Positions 1 to 6,071 of a stretch of 8,087 nucleotides of DNA are shown one piece after another. Each line of letters starts with the position of its first letter. The first letter of the stretch is position 1. The notes beneath the pieces are model-generated. The model had not been told where the DNA came from and ran no database searches. It saw only the letters and a program-made list of their open reading frames with translations. The translations under genes were made by a program, and so were the position numbers. Source of the stretch: Gammaproteobacteria bacterium (lineage in GTDB: Bacteria; Pseudomonadota; Gammaproteobacteria; Pseudomonadales; Azotimanducaceae); contig JAPOYW010000207.1 of the NCBI GenBank assembly GCA_026706425.1, forward strand, positions 1 to 8,087. The letters are read 5' to 3'.

Positions 1-572
1 CCTTTCCCCGCCTGGGGAACCTCGATGCCCCCCGAGCGAACCGCGCCCGCGCCGGGCCGCACCTCGTCGCTGCGCATCCCCTCGATGATGGCGCGGCTGC
101 GCTCATCGCCCTCCGGCAGTTTCTCGATGTGCCGGTCAAGGTGGTGCTTGACCTGGTCCTCGGTGGCTTCGACGAAGCCGAGGCTGACCCGGTCGCCGAG
201 CAGCCCGGTGACGGCCCCGACGGCGAAGGAGGCGACGTAGAACGCGGGATCCAGAACGCTAGGCCGGCCGTCGAGCTCGGTGAGGCGCTCCCGACACCAG
301 GCGAGATGATCCTCCTCCTGGCGGGCGGCGGCAGCAAGGGACTCCCGGGTCTCGGCATGTCGCGCGGTCAGTGCCTGGCCCTCGTAGAGCGCCTGGGCGC
401 AGATCTCGCCGCAGTGGTTCACCCGCATCAGCCCCGCGGCGTGCCGGCGTTCGGCGTCCGTCAATTCGGACTCGTGATCCGCCCCCGGACTCGGCCGGTC
501 GGCACGGACGACGCCGGTGACGCTGCGCAAACCGCGGTCGACGGCGGCCAAGAACGAATCGAGTTTCGTCAT
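1..572 (-). CDS. coq7: Coq7-type 3-demethoxyubiquinol hydroxylase (C-terminus cut by window edge)
   Basis: Coq7 is a membrane-associated diiron monooxygenase that hydroxylates the quinone ring late in ubiquinone synthesis. I translated the minus strand from ATG at 572; 190 codons are present and the gene continues past position 1. The bacterial Coq7 pattern is clear: LMRVNHCGEICAQALYEGQ (residues 48-66), QEEDHLAWC (85-93), VSLGFVEATEDQV (129-141) and MRSDEV (166-171). Diiron ligands expected from the family are E56, E86, H89, E138, E170 and a histidine three residues after E170. That last position is proline here (P173, codon CCC at 56..54), one base away from CAC, which would encode His. The start is supported by a weak TGAG six bases upstream and by the family's usual N-terminus. 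The frame stays open upstream to 767, so a 45-residue extension from ATG 707 is possible but unlikely. Family identity is firm; activity is uncertain because of P173. Confidence 0.93.
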   Translation of the reverse strand, partial: MTKLDSFLAAVDRGLRSVTGVVRADRPSPGADHESELTDAERRHAAGLMRVNHCGEICAQALYEGQALTARHAETRESLAAAARQEEDHLAWCRERLTELDGRPSVLDPAFYVASFAVGAVTGLLGDRVSLGFVEATEDQVKHHLDRHIEKLPEGDERSRAIIEGMRSDEVRPGAGAVRSGGIEVPQAGK

Positions 573-799
573 TGCGATCTCACGACATGGAAACGGGTTC
601 GTCGAGCTTACACCCTCCGCGAAGAGGACCTTGTCGATACCCGTACCCGAATGCGCGACGTAGTCGTCGAGGGCGCCGCACAACGGCTTCCAGTTGTCCC
701 CGTTCATGTCGAAGTCGTCACAGTAAACGGCGTCGTCATCTCCTCTCTCACGCGCCGGTGGCTGAGCCTATACCGGCCTGGGCCGGTCATTCAACGGCA
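573..799. other. Unassigned stretch between coq7 and the cNMP-like gene
   Basis: No recognisable gene was found in these 227 bases. On the minus strand, a frame continuous with coq7 stays open from 767 (just after a TAG at 770..768) into coq7. It reads as an acidic, tryptophan-containing peptide including MNGDNWKPL and VLFAEGVSS. Its first ATG, at 707, has no Shine-Dalgarno site. A good AGAGAGGAG sits directly against an ATG in another frame near 740, but that frame closes after 11 codons. The stretch could be a leader region with the coq7 promoter, a remnant of a lost gene, or an unannotated small gene. I do not recognise the peptide. Confidence 0.4.
772..787. repeat. GC-rich perfect inverted repeat downstream of the cNMP-like gene
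   Basis: ACCGGCC-TG-GGCCGGT is a perfect 7-base inverted repeat with a two-base centre, 12 bases past the TGA (802..800) of the broken cNMP/rhodanese gene. It could form a short RNA hairpin in either direction. No T-run follows on the minus strand, so it is not a standard intrinsic terminator. It may be an RNA 3'-end stabiliser, a protein-binding palindrome or chance in GC-rich DNA. Confidence 0.35.
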
Positions 800-1635
800 T
801 CAGACCACGGTAAACCCCTCCCGCATCAACTTGGCTGCCATCACGAGCCGGCGCCCGGGGTCCGCGCCGCGCAGGGCGACAGGCGAGTCGCGTGCCAAGC
901 CGGCAAGCACCGCCTCTTCGCCGGCCGTCGACACCGTATCGAGATCCAGGCGCTGCGGCGGGTCTCCGTCCGGCGCATCGTATTCGCCAATCAGTTCGAG
1001 TACGTCGCGGGCCGCAAAGGCGACGACGACCCCGTCGGTCTCCATGATGACGTCGTCGCTAGCCGGGAGCTTCGCCAGAGCAGACTCCTCCGCGAAGAAG
1101 TCGCCGGGGCCAAACCGCCAACCACCAGGATGTGTTCCGATGTCTCCCCTTTCGCGACGACGAGGTCGCCCTGACGCACCCTTCGGGCCTCGCCGGCGCG
1201 AAGCAGACGAGCCCAGCTGCGGGGCGGGAACCAGCGCATCACGGGCCCCTCCAGGAGAGCATGGATCCACTCGTCGACCGCCGAGATTTCCGGACTGGAC
1301 GCCAACGCCCGTCCCTCGAGAAGCGGCCGGACGCGTGCGAGATCGACGGCGATCACGTCCACCGTCGTCGCCGTGGATATCTCCACTCCCTCGCCGGCGA
1401 GATCATCGAGCGATTCGCCGCCGGTTTCCCGGGCGGTGATTCGCTGCACGCCGTTCGGACCACTTAGCGCAACGGCACCGTCAACCAGGAACAGCGCCCG
1501 GGTCGGCGGTTGACCCCGGCGCCGTAGCCAGCGCTGCTCCGGGAGTCGCAGGCGATCCGCGTGCTGCTCCACGGCGGCAAGCACGGCGGGACTGAGGGAA
1601 TGGAAGGGTTTGAAGGTTCTTAGCATTTCGATCAC
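800..1635 (-). pseudogene. Double cyclic-nucleotide-binding / rhodanese-like protein, frameshifted and eroded
   Basis: The architecture resembles proteobacterial proteins with two cNMP-binding (Crp-type) domains followed by a rhodanese domain. The first frame begins at GTG 1635, supported by AGGGAG at 1649..1644 with 8-base spacing. It gives a degenerate cNMP-like domain (about residues 5-106, with LFLVDGAV at 48-55) and the start of a second (RRVRQGDLVVAKGETSEH, 151-168). At about 1120 the reading must slip by -1 into the frame that ends at TGA 802..800. That frame supplies FGPGDFFAEES and TDGVVVAFAARDVLELI, then a rhodanese-like tail ending PGRRLVMAAKLMREGFTVV. Compared with the family from memory, the slip point also lacks about 18 residues of the beta-barrel. 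The phosphate-binding arginine is not seen, and the rhodanese CDTGRR-type loop reads ADPGRR, without the catalytic cysteine. No slippery heptamer is evident, so decay or a base-call error is more likely than programmed frameshifting. Confidence 0.7.
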
Positions 1636-1695
1636 GGCGTCTACTCCCTGGGCTTGAGTTGCCCGAAGAGTGCCGTGGTCCGGGATAGGAGTCTG

Positions 1696-2982
1696 TCAGC
1701 CAGACGCCCGTGCAAGCGCGCGAAATCCGATATCCCGACGGTAGGAAATCCGCTTCCAGTGGATGCTCGCCGCCCGTTGGTAGGCAAGGCGCTGCGCCGA
1801 TGCGATGTCGTCGCCGAGTCCCACGACGCACAACACGCGACCGCCCGCGGTTACGATGCCCGTTTCCCCAAACGCTGTACCTGCGTGGAACACCTTGCTG
1901 TCCGGAAGATCGTCGTCGAGTCCGGTGATGGCGTCTCCGGTGTCGTAGGCTAGCGGATAACCGCCGGCGGTGAGGACGACGCCGAGCGCGGTGCGTGGAT
2001 CCCACTCGAGCCCGTCATCGGCGAGTCCTGTTCCATCGACCGCACGCAGGCAAAGCGTGGCAAGGTCGGAACGCAGTCTCGACAGCACGGGCTGGGCCTC
2101 CGGGTCCCCGAACCGGCAGTTGAACTCCACAACCTTCGGTGCGCCGTCGGGGCCAATCATCAAACCGGCGTAAAGGAAACCCTGGTAGGGCATGCCGTCC
2201 GCCGCAGCACCTCGCACCAGTGGCTCGACGACTTCGGCCATGATGCGATCGTGTACGTCGGCGGTCACTACCGGCGCCGGCGAATAGGCACCCATGCCGC
2301 CGGTGTTCGGACCCCTGTCGCCGTCGTCGCGGGGCTTGTGATCCTGGGACGTCGCAAACGGTATCGCCCGCTCGCCGTCAAGGATGCAGGTGAAACTCGC
2401 CTCTTCGCCGTCCAGGAAGTCCTCGACCACGACCTGCCGGCCCGCATCGCCGAAACTGTCCCCCGACAGCATGCCGCGCACCGCGTCGACGGCCTCGTCG
2501 ACCTCCCGGGCAACAACGACGCCTTTCCCCGCCGCCAGACCATCCGCCTTGACCACGATCGGCGCACCGCGGTTGCGGATGTAGCGCTCGGCAGCGGCGA
2601 AGTCGGTGAAAGTCTCGCTCGCCGCGGTTGGAATGCCGTGGCGCCCCATGAACCCCTTGGCGAACGCCTTCGATCCCTCCAGGCGGGCTGCCGCCTTGGA
2701 CGGCCCGAAGCACTTCAGATTGCAGGCATCGAAATGGTCGCGGATGCCGTCCACCAGCGGCGCTTCCGGGCCGACGATGGTCAAGTCGATATCGCGGCGG
2801 CGCACCAAGTCCACCAGGGCGTCGAAGTCGCCACCGTCGACGTCGACGTTGGTGACCTTGTCCAGGGCGGCGGTTCCCGGGTTGCCCGGCGCGGCGAATA
2901 CGGCGTCCACCGACGGCGAGCGTGCCAGCGTCCAGGCCAGCGCGTGTTCTCTGCCGCCCGAACCGACGACCAGGACCCTCAT
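1696..2982 (-). CDS. purD: Phosphoribosylamine-glycine ligase (GAR synthetase)
   Basis: PurD joins phosphoribosylamine and glycine using ATP, the second step of purine synthesis in the cytoplasm. The 428-residue protein matches the usual length (about 429 in E. coli) and aligns by eye end to end. It has MRVLVVGSGGREHALAW at the N-terminus, IVGPEAPLVDGI (69-80), LEGSKAF (101-107), the ATP-grasp stretch VVKADGLAAGKGVVVA (143-158), EDFLDGEEASF (187-197), GPNTGGMGAYSPAP (224-237), the metal-binding EFNCRFGDPEAQ (286-297) and a C-terminal YRRDIGFRA. ATG 2982 overlaps the stop of the preceding IMP cyclohydrolase gene by four bases (ATGA). A GGAG at 2994..2991 inside that gene lies eight bases upstream, so the two are probably translationally coupled. 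The gene looks intact and unremarkable apart from its partner. Confidence 0.97.
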   Translation of the reverse strand: MRVLVVGSGGREHALAWTLARSPSVDAVFAAPGNPGTAALDKVTNVDVDGGDFDALVDLVRRRDIDLTIVGPEAPLVDGIRDHFDACNLKCFGPSKAAARLEGSKAFAKGFMGRHGIPTAASETFTDFAAAERYIRNRGAPIVVKADGLAAGKGVVVAREVDEAVDAVRGMLSGDSFGDAGRQVVVEDFLDGEEASFTCILDGERAIPFATSQDHKPRDDGDRGPNTGGMGAYSPAPVVTADVHDRIMAEVVEPLVRGAAADGMPYQGFLYAGLMIGPDGAPKVVEFNCRFGDPEAQPVLSRLRSDLATLCLRAVDGTGLADDGLEWDPRTALGVVLTAGGYPLAYDTGDAITGLDDDLPDSKVFHAGTAFGETGIVTAGGRVLCVVGLGDDIASAQRLAYQRAASIHWKRISYRRDIGFRALARASG

Positions 2983-3578
2983 AGGATATTCTCCAGGTAG
3001 GCGACGATCGCGGCATCGTAGGCCGCCGACTGTCGAAACGCCATGGCGGCCAAGCTCAGGCGATAGTCCAAGGCAGTGCCTCCCTCCATGAGACGCCCCA
3101 CGACATCCGGGTAGTCGGCGGGATCCACCACGGCCACGACGTCGCGGTGGTTCTTGGACGCGGCGCGCAGCATGGCCGGCCCGCCGACGTCGATGTTCTC
3201 CACCGCAAGTTCCAGGGTGCAGTCCGGTCGGGCCACCGTCGCTTCGAAGGGGTAGAGGTTCACCGCCACCAGATCGATCCCGCTGATACCGTGTCGGGTA
3301 AGGGTTTCGGCATCCACATCACGGCGTGCCAGGATGCCGCCGTGGATTGTCGGATGCAGTGTCTTGACGCGTCCGTCCATCATCTCCGGAAACCCGGTGA
3401 CGGCCGCCACCTCCGTCACCGAGACGCCCGCATCGGACAGGGCGGCGAAAGTACCGCCGGTCGATACCAGTTCGACACCCATGCCTTCGAGCGCCCGACC
3501 GAACTCCACGACCCCGGTCTTGTCGGAGACGCTCAGCAACGCCCGTTCGACGGTGACCAACGTATCGGAGTGCGTCAC
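2979..3578 (-). CDS. purH: Stand-alone IMP cyclohydrolase (PurH N-terminal domain only)
   Basis: In typical bacteria PurH is a fused protein of about 520 residues: an N-terminal IMP cyclohydrolase that closes FAICAR to IMP, and a C-terminal AICAR transformylase. This gene encodes only 199 residues and ends at the domain border. The cyclohydrolase part is well conserved: RALLSVSDKTGVVEF (12-26), VSTGGT (38-43), TGFPEMMDGRVKTLHP (61-76), NLYPFEATVA (107-116), ENIDVGGPAMLRAASKNH (127-144) and the closing AAYDAAIVAYL. Residues matching the catalytic set described for the human enzyme (K72, T73, Y109, D130, K142) are all present. The GTG start overlaps the DUF3426 stop (GTGA) with no clear Shine-Dalgarno site, and the stop overlaps purD (ATGA). 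No KHANPCG-type transformylase sequence occurs in any frame here. It is probably a functional split enzyme, with a deletion or assembly collapse as the alternative. Confidence 0.9.
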   Translation of the reverse strand: MTHSDTLVTVERALLSVSDKTGVVEFGRALEGMGVELVSTGGTFAALSDAGVSVTEVAAVTGFPEMMDGRVKTLHPTIHGGILARRDVDAETLTRHGISGIDLVAVNLYPFEATVARPDCTLELAVENIDVGGPAMLRAASKNHRDVVAVVDPADYPDVVGRLMEGGTALDYRLSLAAMAFRQSAAYDAAIVAYLENIL

Positions 3579-4321
3579 AACAGCGAAATCGAGTAGTCGG
3601 CCGCGTCCGGCCCGGGGTCGTCGAGGCGCAGCGCCACCGTGGTGGTCTGGTTCGGCAACATGCGACGCGACTGCGTCGGGTTCGGCAGGTACGCCGCTGG
3701 TTCGACGCGTTGTTCGGCCAGCAGGACCCCGTCCTCGCGATGGAACCGCACCGCCAGTGTGGGAAGGCGCTGATGGCGCGGAGCGGTGTTGGTTAGATCC
3801 AGCCTGACGACCAAGTGTTCCGGGGCCCCTAAACGCTCGTCGACGGATGGATTGGCAATGTCGATCTTGTCGAGCGCCGCGTATCTCGGCACCTCGACGC
3901 CAACGATCTCGTAGGCCTTGCGAAGCACCGGATCCTGAACGTAGACCTCGTACTGAAGCACCAAGGCGCCCGCGGCAAGGAGTGCCAGCGCCGCGGCGAT
4001 GCCGGTCGCGAACAGGACCGGGTGCAGCGGTTTGTCGGGGATGGATTCGGCTGCTTCCTCGTAGTCAGGTGGGGTCACGCCTTCTGTCGCGGAATCGGGT
4101 GCGGATGCCGGCTCCGTCGCCGCGGATTCCAGCAGCACATCCACCGGGTCGTCGACGGCGACCGCGCGCTCCTCCCTGACCTGGGCTTCGCGGCCATCGA
4201 AGACCGACAAACAAGCGCCGCATCGTACTCGGCCGTCTGCGACGGCGAGTTGATCCTCGGTAACGCGGAACCGCGTTCGGCAACTAGGACATTCGGAGAT
4301 CAGCGGCACGGATTCGGACAT
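3575..4321 (-). CDS. Zinc-ribbon and DUF3426 single-pass membrane protein
   Basis: This 248-residue protein is of unknown function, of the kind often found between prmA and the dusB-fis or purH genes in gammaproteobacteria. It opens with an MJ0042-type zinc ribbon holding two CxxC pairs (C11/C14 and C34/C37, with CPSCRTRFRVTEDQL between). An acidic Pro/Ala-rich linker (about 42-97) follows, then one transmembrane segment (about 101-122) and a C-terminal DUF3426 beta domain ending in a DPGPDAADYSISLL-type motif. I chose ATG 4321 rather than the longer frame start at 4408, because MSESVPLISECPSC fits the family N-terminus and the extension would run far into prmA. It overlaps the end of prmA by 22 bases and its stop overlaps the next start as GTGA. 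The genes dusB and fis, usual next neighbours, are absent. A role linking metal or redox state to the envelope is speculation. Confidence 0.88.
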   Translation of the reverse strand: MSESVPLISECPSCRTRFRVTEDQLAVADGRVRCGACLSVFDGREAQVREERAVAVDDPVDVLLESAATEPASAPDSATEGVTPPDYEEAAESIPDKPLHPVLFATGIAAALALLAAGALVLQYEVYVQDPVLRKAYEIVGVEVPRYAALDKIDIANPSVDERLGAPEHLVVRLDLTNTAPRHQRLPTLAVRFHREDGVLLAEQRVEPAAYLPNPTQSRRMLPNQTTTVALRLDDPGPDAADYSISLL

Positions 4322-5160
4322 CGATGCCCCCGCAACATCGCCCAGCCATCCCGGTAGGTCGGCACTTCGAATCGAAACTCCTGTTTGGAGTACGCGTCCA
4401 CAACCCACTCCACCTGCCGCGCTAGTATGCCGGAAAGCAACAGTTCACCGCCTGGCGCGACGCGGTCGGAAAAGGCACCGGCCAGTCCACGGATCGTGCC
4501 GGCGACCAGGTTCGCAAGCACCACGTCGAACGAAGAGTCCACCGCGTCCAGGCGGCTCTCGATCTCGATCTCGACGCCGTTGACCTGGCTGTTCTCCAAG
4601 GTCGCGCGGCGTGCCTGCGGGTCATGGTCGACGGCGACCGCCGCTGCCCCCAAGCGTGCCGCGGCGATGGCCAGGATCCCGGATCCAGACCCAACGTCGA
4701 GAACGCGCTTGCCCTCGAGTGGCGTTCTCGCCAATCGTTCGAGACACAGGGCGGTGGTCGCGTGGGTGCCGGTTCCAAAGGCGAGCCCCGGGTCGAGTCG
4801 TACTGCGACATCATCGGGACACGGTTGGAACGGGGATGTCCTCGGCACCACGACGAGCCGACCGAACCGCAGCGGCTCGATGCCGTCGCGCCACGTCTCG
4901 GACCAGTTCCGATCCGCCAGGAACTCGACATCGATGTCGATTCCGGCAAGCAGTGAGAGGTCCGCCTCGATGCCAAACAGGCCCTCCACCTGAACCGTGT
5001 CCCACATCGGTGTCGCATCCGGCGCGGGCTCCAGCACGTCGTCGGCGGAGTCTCGCCCTGGTGCCAGGCTAACCGCGAGGGCACCCGCGGTCGTCAGCCG
5101 CACGGCGAGGTCGTCGGCGAGTTCCGCAGTCGCACTGGCGCTGACGCGCATCCAGGGCAT
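4300..5160 (-). CDS. prmA: Ribosomal protein L11 methyltransferase
   Basis: PrmA trimethylates ribosomal protein L11 using S-adenosylmethionine. The 286-residue product is near the normal length (293 in E. coli). It begins MPWMRV, like other PrmA proteins. It has the N-terminal substrate-binding domain with NWSETWRDGIEPLRFG (85-100), the linker LDPGLAFGTGTHATT (122-136), SAM-binding motif I VLDVGSGSGILAIA (153-166) and an acidic AVDHD (176-180). ANLVAG (216-221) stands in the usual ANILAG position, followed by GELLLSGIL (238-246). ATG 5160 directly follows the accB stop (TAG|ATG) with no strong Shine-Dalgarno site, so translation probably depends on ribosomes finishing accB. The final residues (HRCPNPCR) lie in the region shared with the DUF3426 gene. 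In related genomes accC lies between accB and prmA; here it does not. Confidence 0.96.
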   Translation of the reverse strand: MPWMRVSASATAELADDLAVRLTTAGALAVSLAPGRDSADDVLEPAPDATPMWDTVQVEGLFGIEADLSLLAGIDIDVEFLADRNWSETWRDGIEPLRFGRLVVVPRTSPFQPCPDDVAVRLDPGLAFGTGTHATTALCLERLARTPLEGKRVLDVGSGSGILAIAAARLGAAAVAVDHDPQARRATLENSQVNGVEIEIESRLDAVDSSFDVVLANLVAGTIRGLAGAFSDRVAPGGELLLSGILARQVEWVVDAYSKQEFRFEVPTYRDGWAMLRGHRCPNPCR

Positions 5161-5574
5161 CTAGAGAATCCGGAACAACCCCGCGCCCGACTCGACCGGC
5201 TTGCCGTTCTCGACCAGTACTTCGGCAATCTGTCCGGCGAATTCGCTCTCCACCTTGTTCATCATCTTCATGCTCTCGATGATGCACAGCACGTCGCCAA
5301 CGGCCACGGTGTCCCCCACATCGACAAACGGCGCCTCACCCGGGGCCGGTGCGCGGTAGAACGTCCCCGCCATGGGTGCCGGCATGACGGCCCCCGGCAC
5401 ACTCTTGTCCGTCGGCTGCACACCCTCCGGCGCTACGGCCGGCGCCGACGCCGTGGCGGGCACCGAGGCGAATTGAGCAACACGGATCTTCTCGTCGCCG
5501 TCCCGCACTTCGAGTTCGGCGATGCCGGTCTCCTGCACCAGCTCGATTAGCTTTCTGATCTTTCGCATGTCCAT
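5161..5574 (-). CDS. accB: Biotin carboxyl carrier protein of acetyl-CoA carboxylase
   Basis: AccB carries the biotin that is carboxylated by AccC and used to make malonyl-CoA for fatty-acid synthesis. The protein has 137 residues, somewhat short against 156 in E. coli, mainly in the Ala/Pro linker (about 36-60). The N-terminus MDMRKIRKLIELVQETG is typical. The biotinyl domain shows PAPMAGTFYRAPAPG (65-79) and the attachment motif IIESMKMMNK with biotinyl lysine K103; ESMKM replaces the more common EAMKM. I chose ATG 5574 over the longer frame start at 5607. The reasons are the family N-terminus and an AAGGAC at 5586..5581, six bases upstream, that overlaps the aroQ stop codon. The partner gene accC is not downstream as expected; prmA starts at the very next base after the stop. 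The protein itself looks functional. Confidence 0.95.
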   Translation of the reverse strand: MDMRKIRKLIELVQETGIAELEVRDGDEKIRVAQFASVPATASAPAVAPEGVQPTDKSVPGAVMPAPMAGTFYRAPAPGEAPFVDVGDTVAVGDVLCIIESMKMMNKVESEFAGQIAEVLVENGKPVESGAGLFRIL

Positions 5575-5580
5575 GGTACG

Positions 5581-5587
5581 GTCCTTA
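5581..5587 (-). promoter_or_regulatory. accB ribosome binding site fused to the aroQ stop codon
   Basis: The minus strand reads TAAGGAC, where TAA closes aroQ and AAGGAC is the Shine-Dalgarno site six bases ahead of accB ATG 5574. The arrangement fixes the accB start and implies tight coupling of aroQ termination to accB initiation. Confidence 0.7.
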
Positions 5588-6037
5588 CTCCCCGCTCTCG
5601 TCGGCAAGCCACCTCATGGCTGCCGCCAGCGCGAATTCATAGCCCTTCGCGCCGAGGCCCGCCACGACCCCCTGGGCGATGTCCGAGAAGTAGGAGTGGT
5701 GGCGGAACCGCTCACGCGCGTGGACATTCGACAGGTGCACCTCGATGAAGGGAATCTCGACGGCGAGCAAGGCGTCGCGCAACGCCACGCTGGTGTGGGT
5801 GAAGGCTGCGGGATTGATGACGATGAAGCGCACAGCTTCGGTCCCCGCGCGTTGCACCGCATCCACGAGTTCGTGCTCGGCATTGCTCTGCACGGACTCG
5901 AGGTCGTGTCCGGCAGAACGCGCCTGGTCCGCCAAACCCTGATCGATATCCTTAAGCGTCTGTGCCCCGTAGATGTCGGGCTCACGCGTTCCCAAGAGGT
6001 TCAAGTTCGGCCCGTGCAGGACCAGGATCTTCGCCAC
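5585..6037 (-). CDS. aroQ: Type II 3-dehydroquinate dehydratase
   Basis: AroQ removes water from 3-dehydroquinate to form 3-dehydroshikimate in the shikimate pathway. The 150-residue length is typical for type II enzymes. Visible active-site features are ILVLHGPNLNLLGTREPDIYG (4-24) with R18 and the catalytic Tyr Y23, VINPAAFTHTSVALRDA (73-89) with N75, and EVHLSNVHARERFRHHSY (99-116) with H101. I chose GTG 6037 because GAAGG at 6048..6044 lies six bases upstream. The TTG at 6043, two codons earlier, would sit directly against that site. The gene is 34 bases after the DsbD-alpha-like gene and 10 bases before accB, matching the conserved dsbD-aroQ-accB order. Confidence 0.96.
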   Translation of the reverse strand: MAKILVLHGPNLNLLGTREPDIYGAQTLKDIDQGLADQARSAGHDLESVQSNAEHELVDAVQRAGTEAVRFIVINPAAFTHTSVALRDALLAVEIPFIEVHLSNVHARERFRHHSYFSDIAQGVVAGLGAKGYEFALAAAMRWLADESGE

Positions 6038-6071
6038 GACCAACCTTCGTGAGAGGGGTTGAACGCGGCGA

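Noticed and set aside
772..787. Intrinsic terminator at the ACCGGCC/GGCCGGT hairpin
   Set aside because: No T-rich tract follows on the minus strand, and the loop is too short for a typical terminator.
1108..1130. Programmed -1 ribosomal frameshift in the cNMP-like gene
   Set aside because: No X-XXY-YYZ slippery heptamer or clear downstream stimulatory structure is seen, and the missing domain segment and lost catalytic residues point to decay.
129..1439. Long plus-strand open frame of 436 codons across coq7 and the cNMP-like gene
   Set aside because: It lies opposite well-supported minus-strand genes, has Arg/Pro/Ser-rich composition typical of a GC-rich shadow frame, and matches no family I know.
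2251..3000. Plus-strand open frame of 249 codons antisense to purD
   Set aside because: purD is intact and conserved on the other strand; this frame is a codon-bias shadow.
4322..4408. Longer start for the DUF3426 gene at 4408
   Set aside because: It would overlap prmA by over 100 bases, and the added residues do not resemble the family N-terminus.
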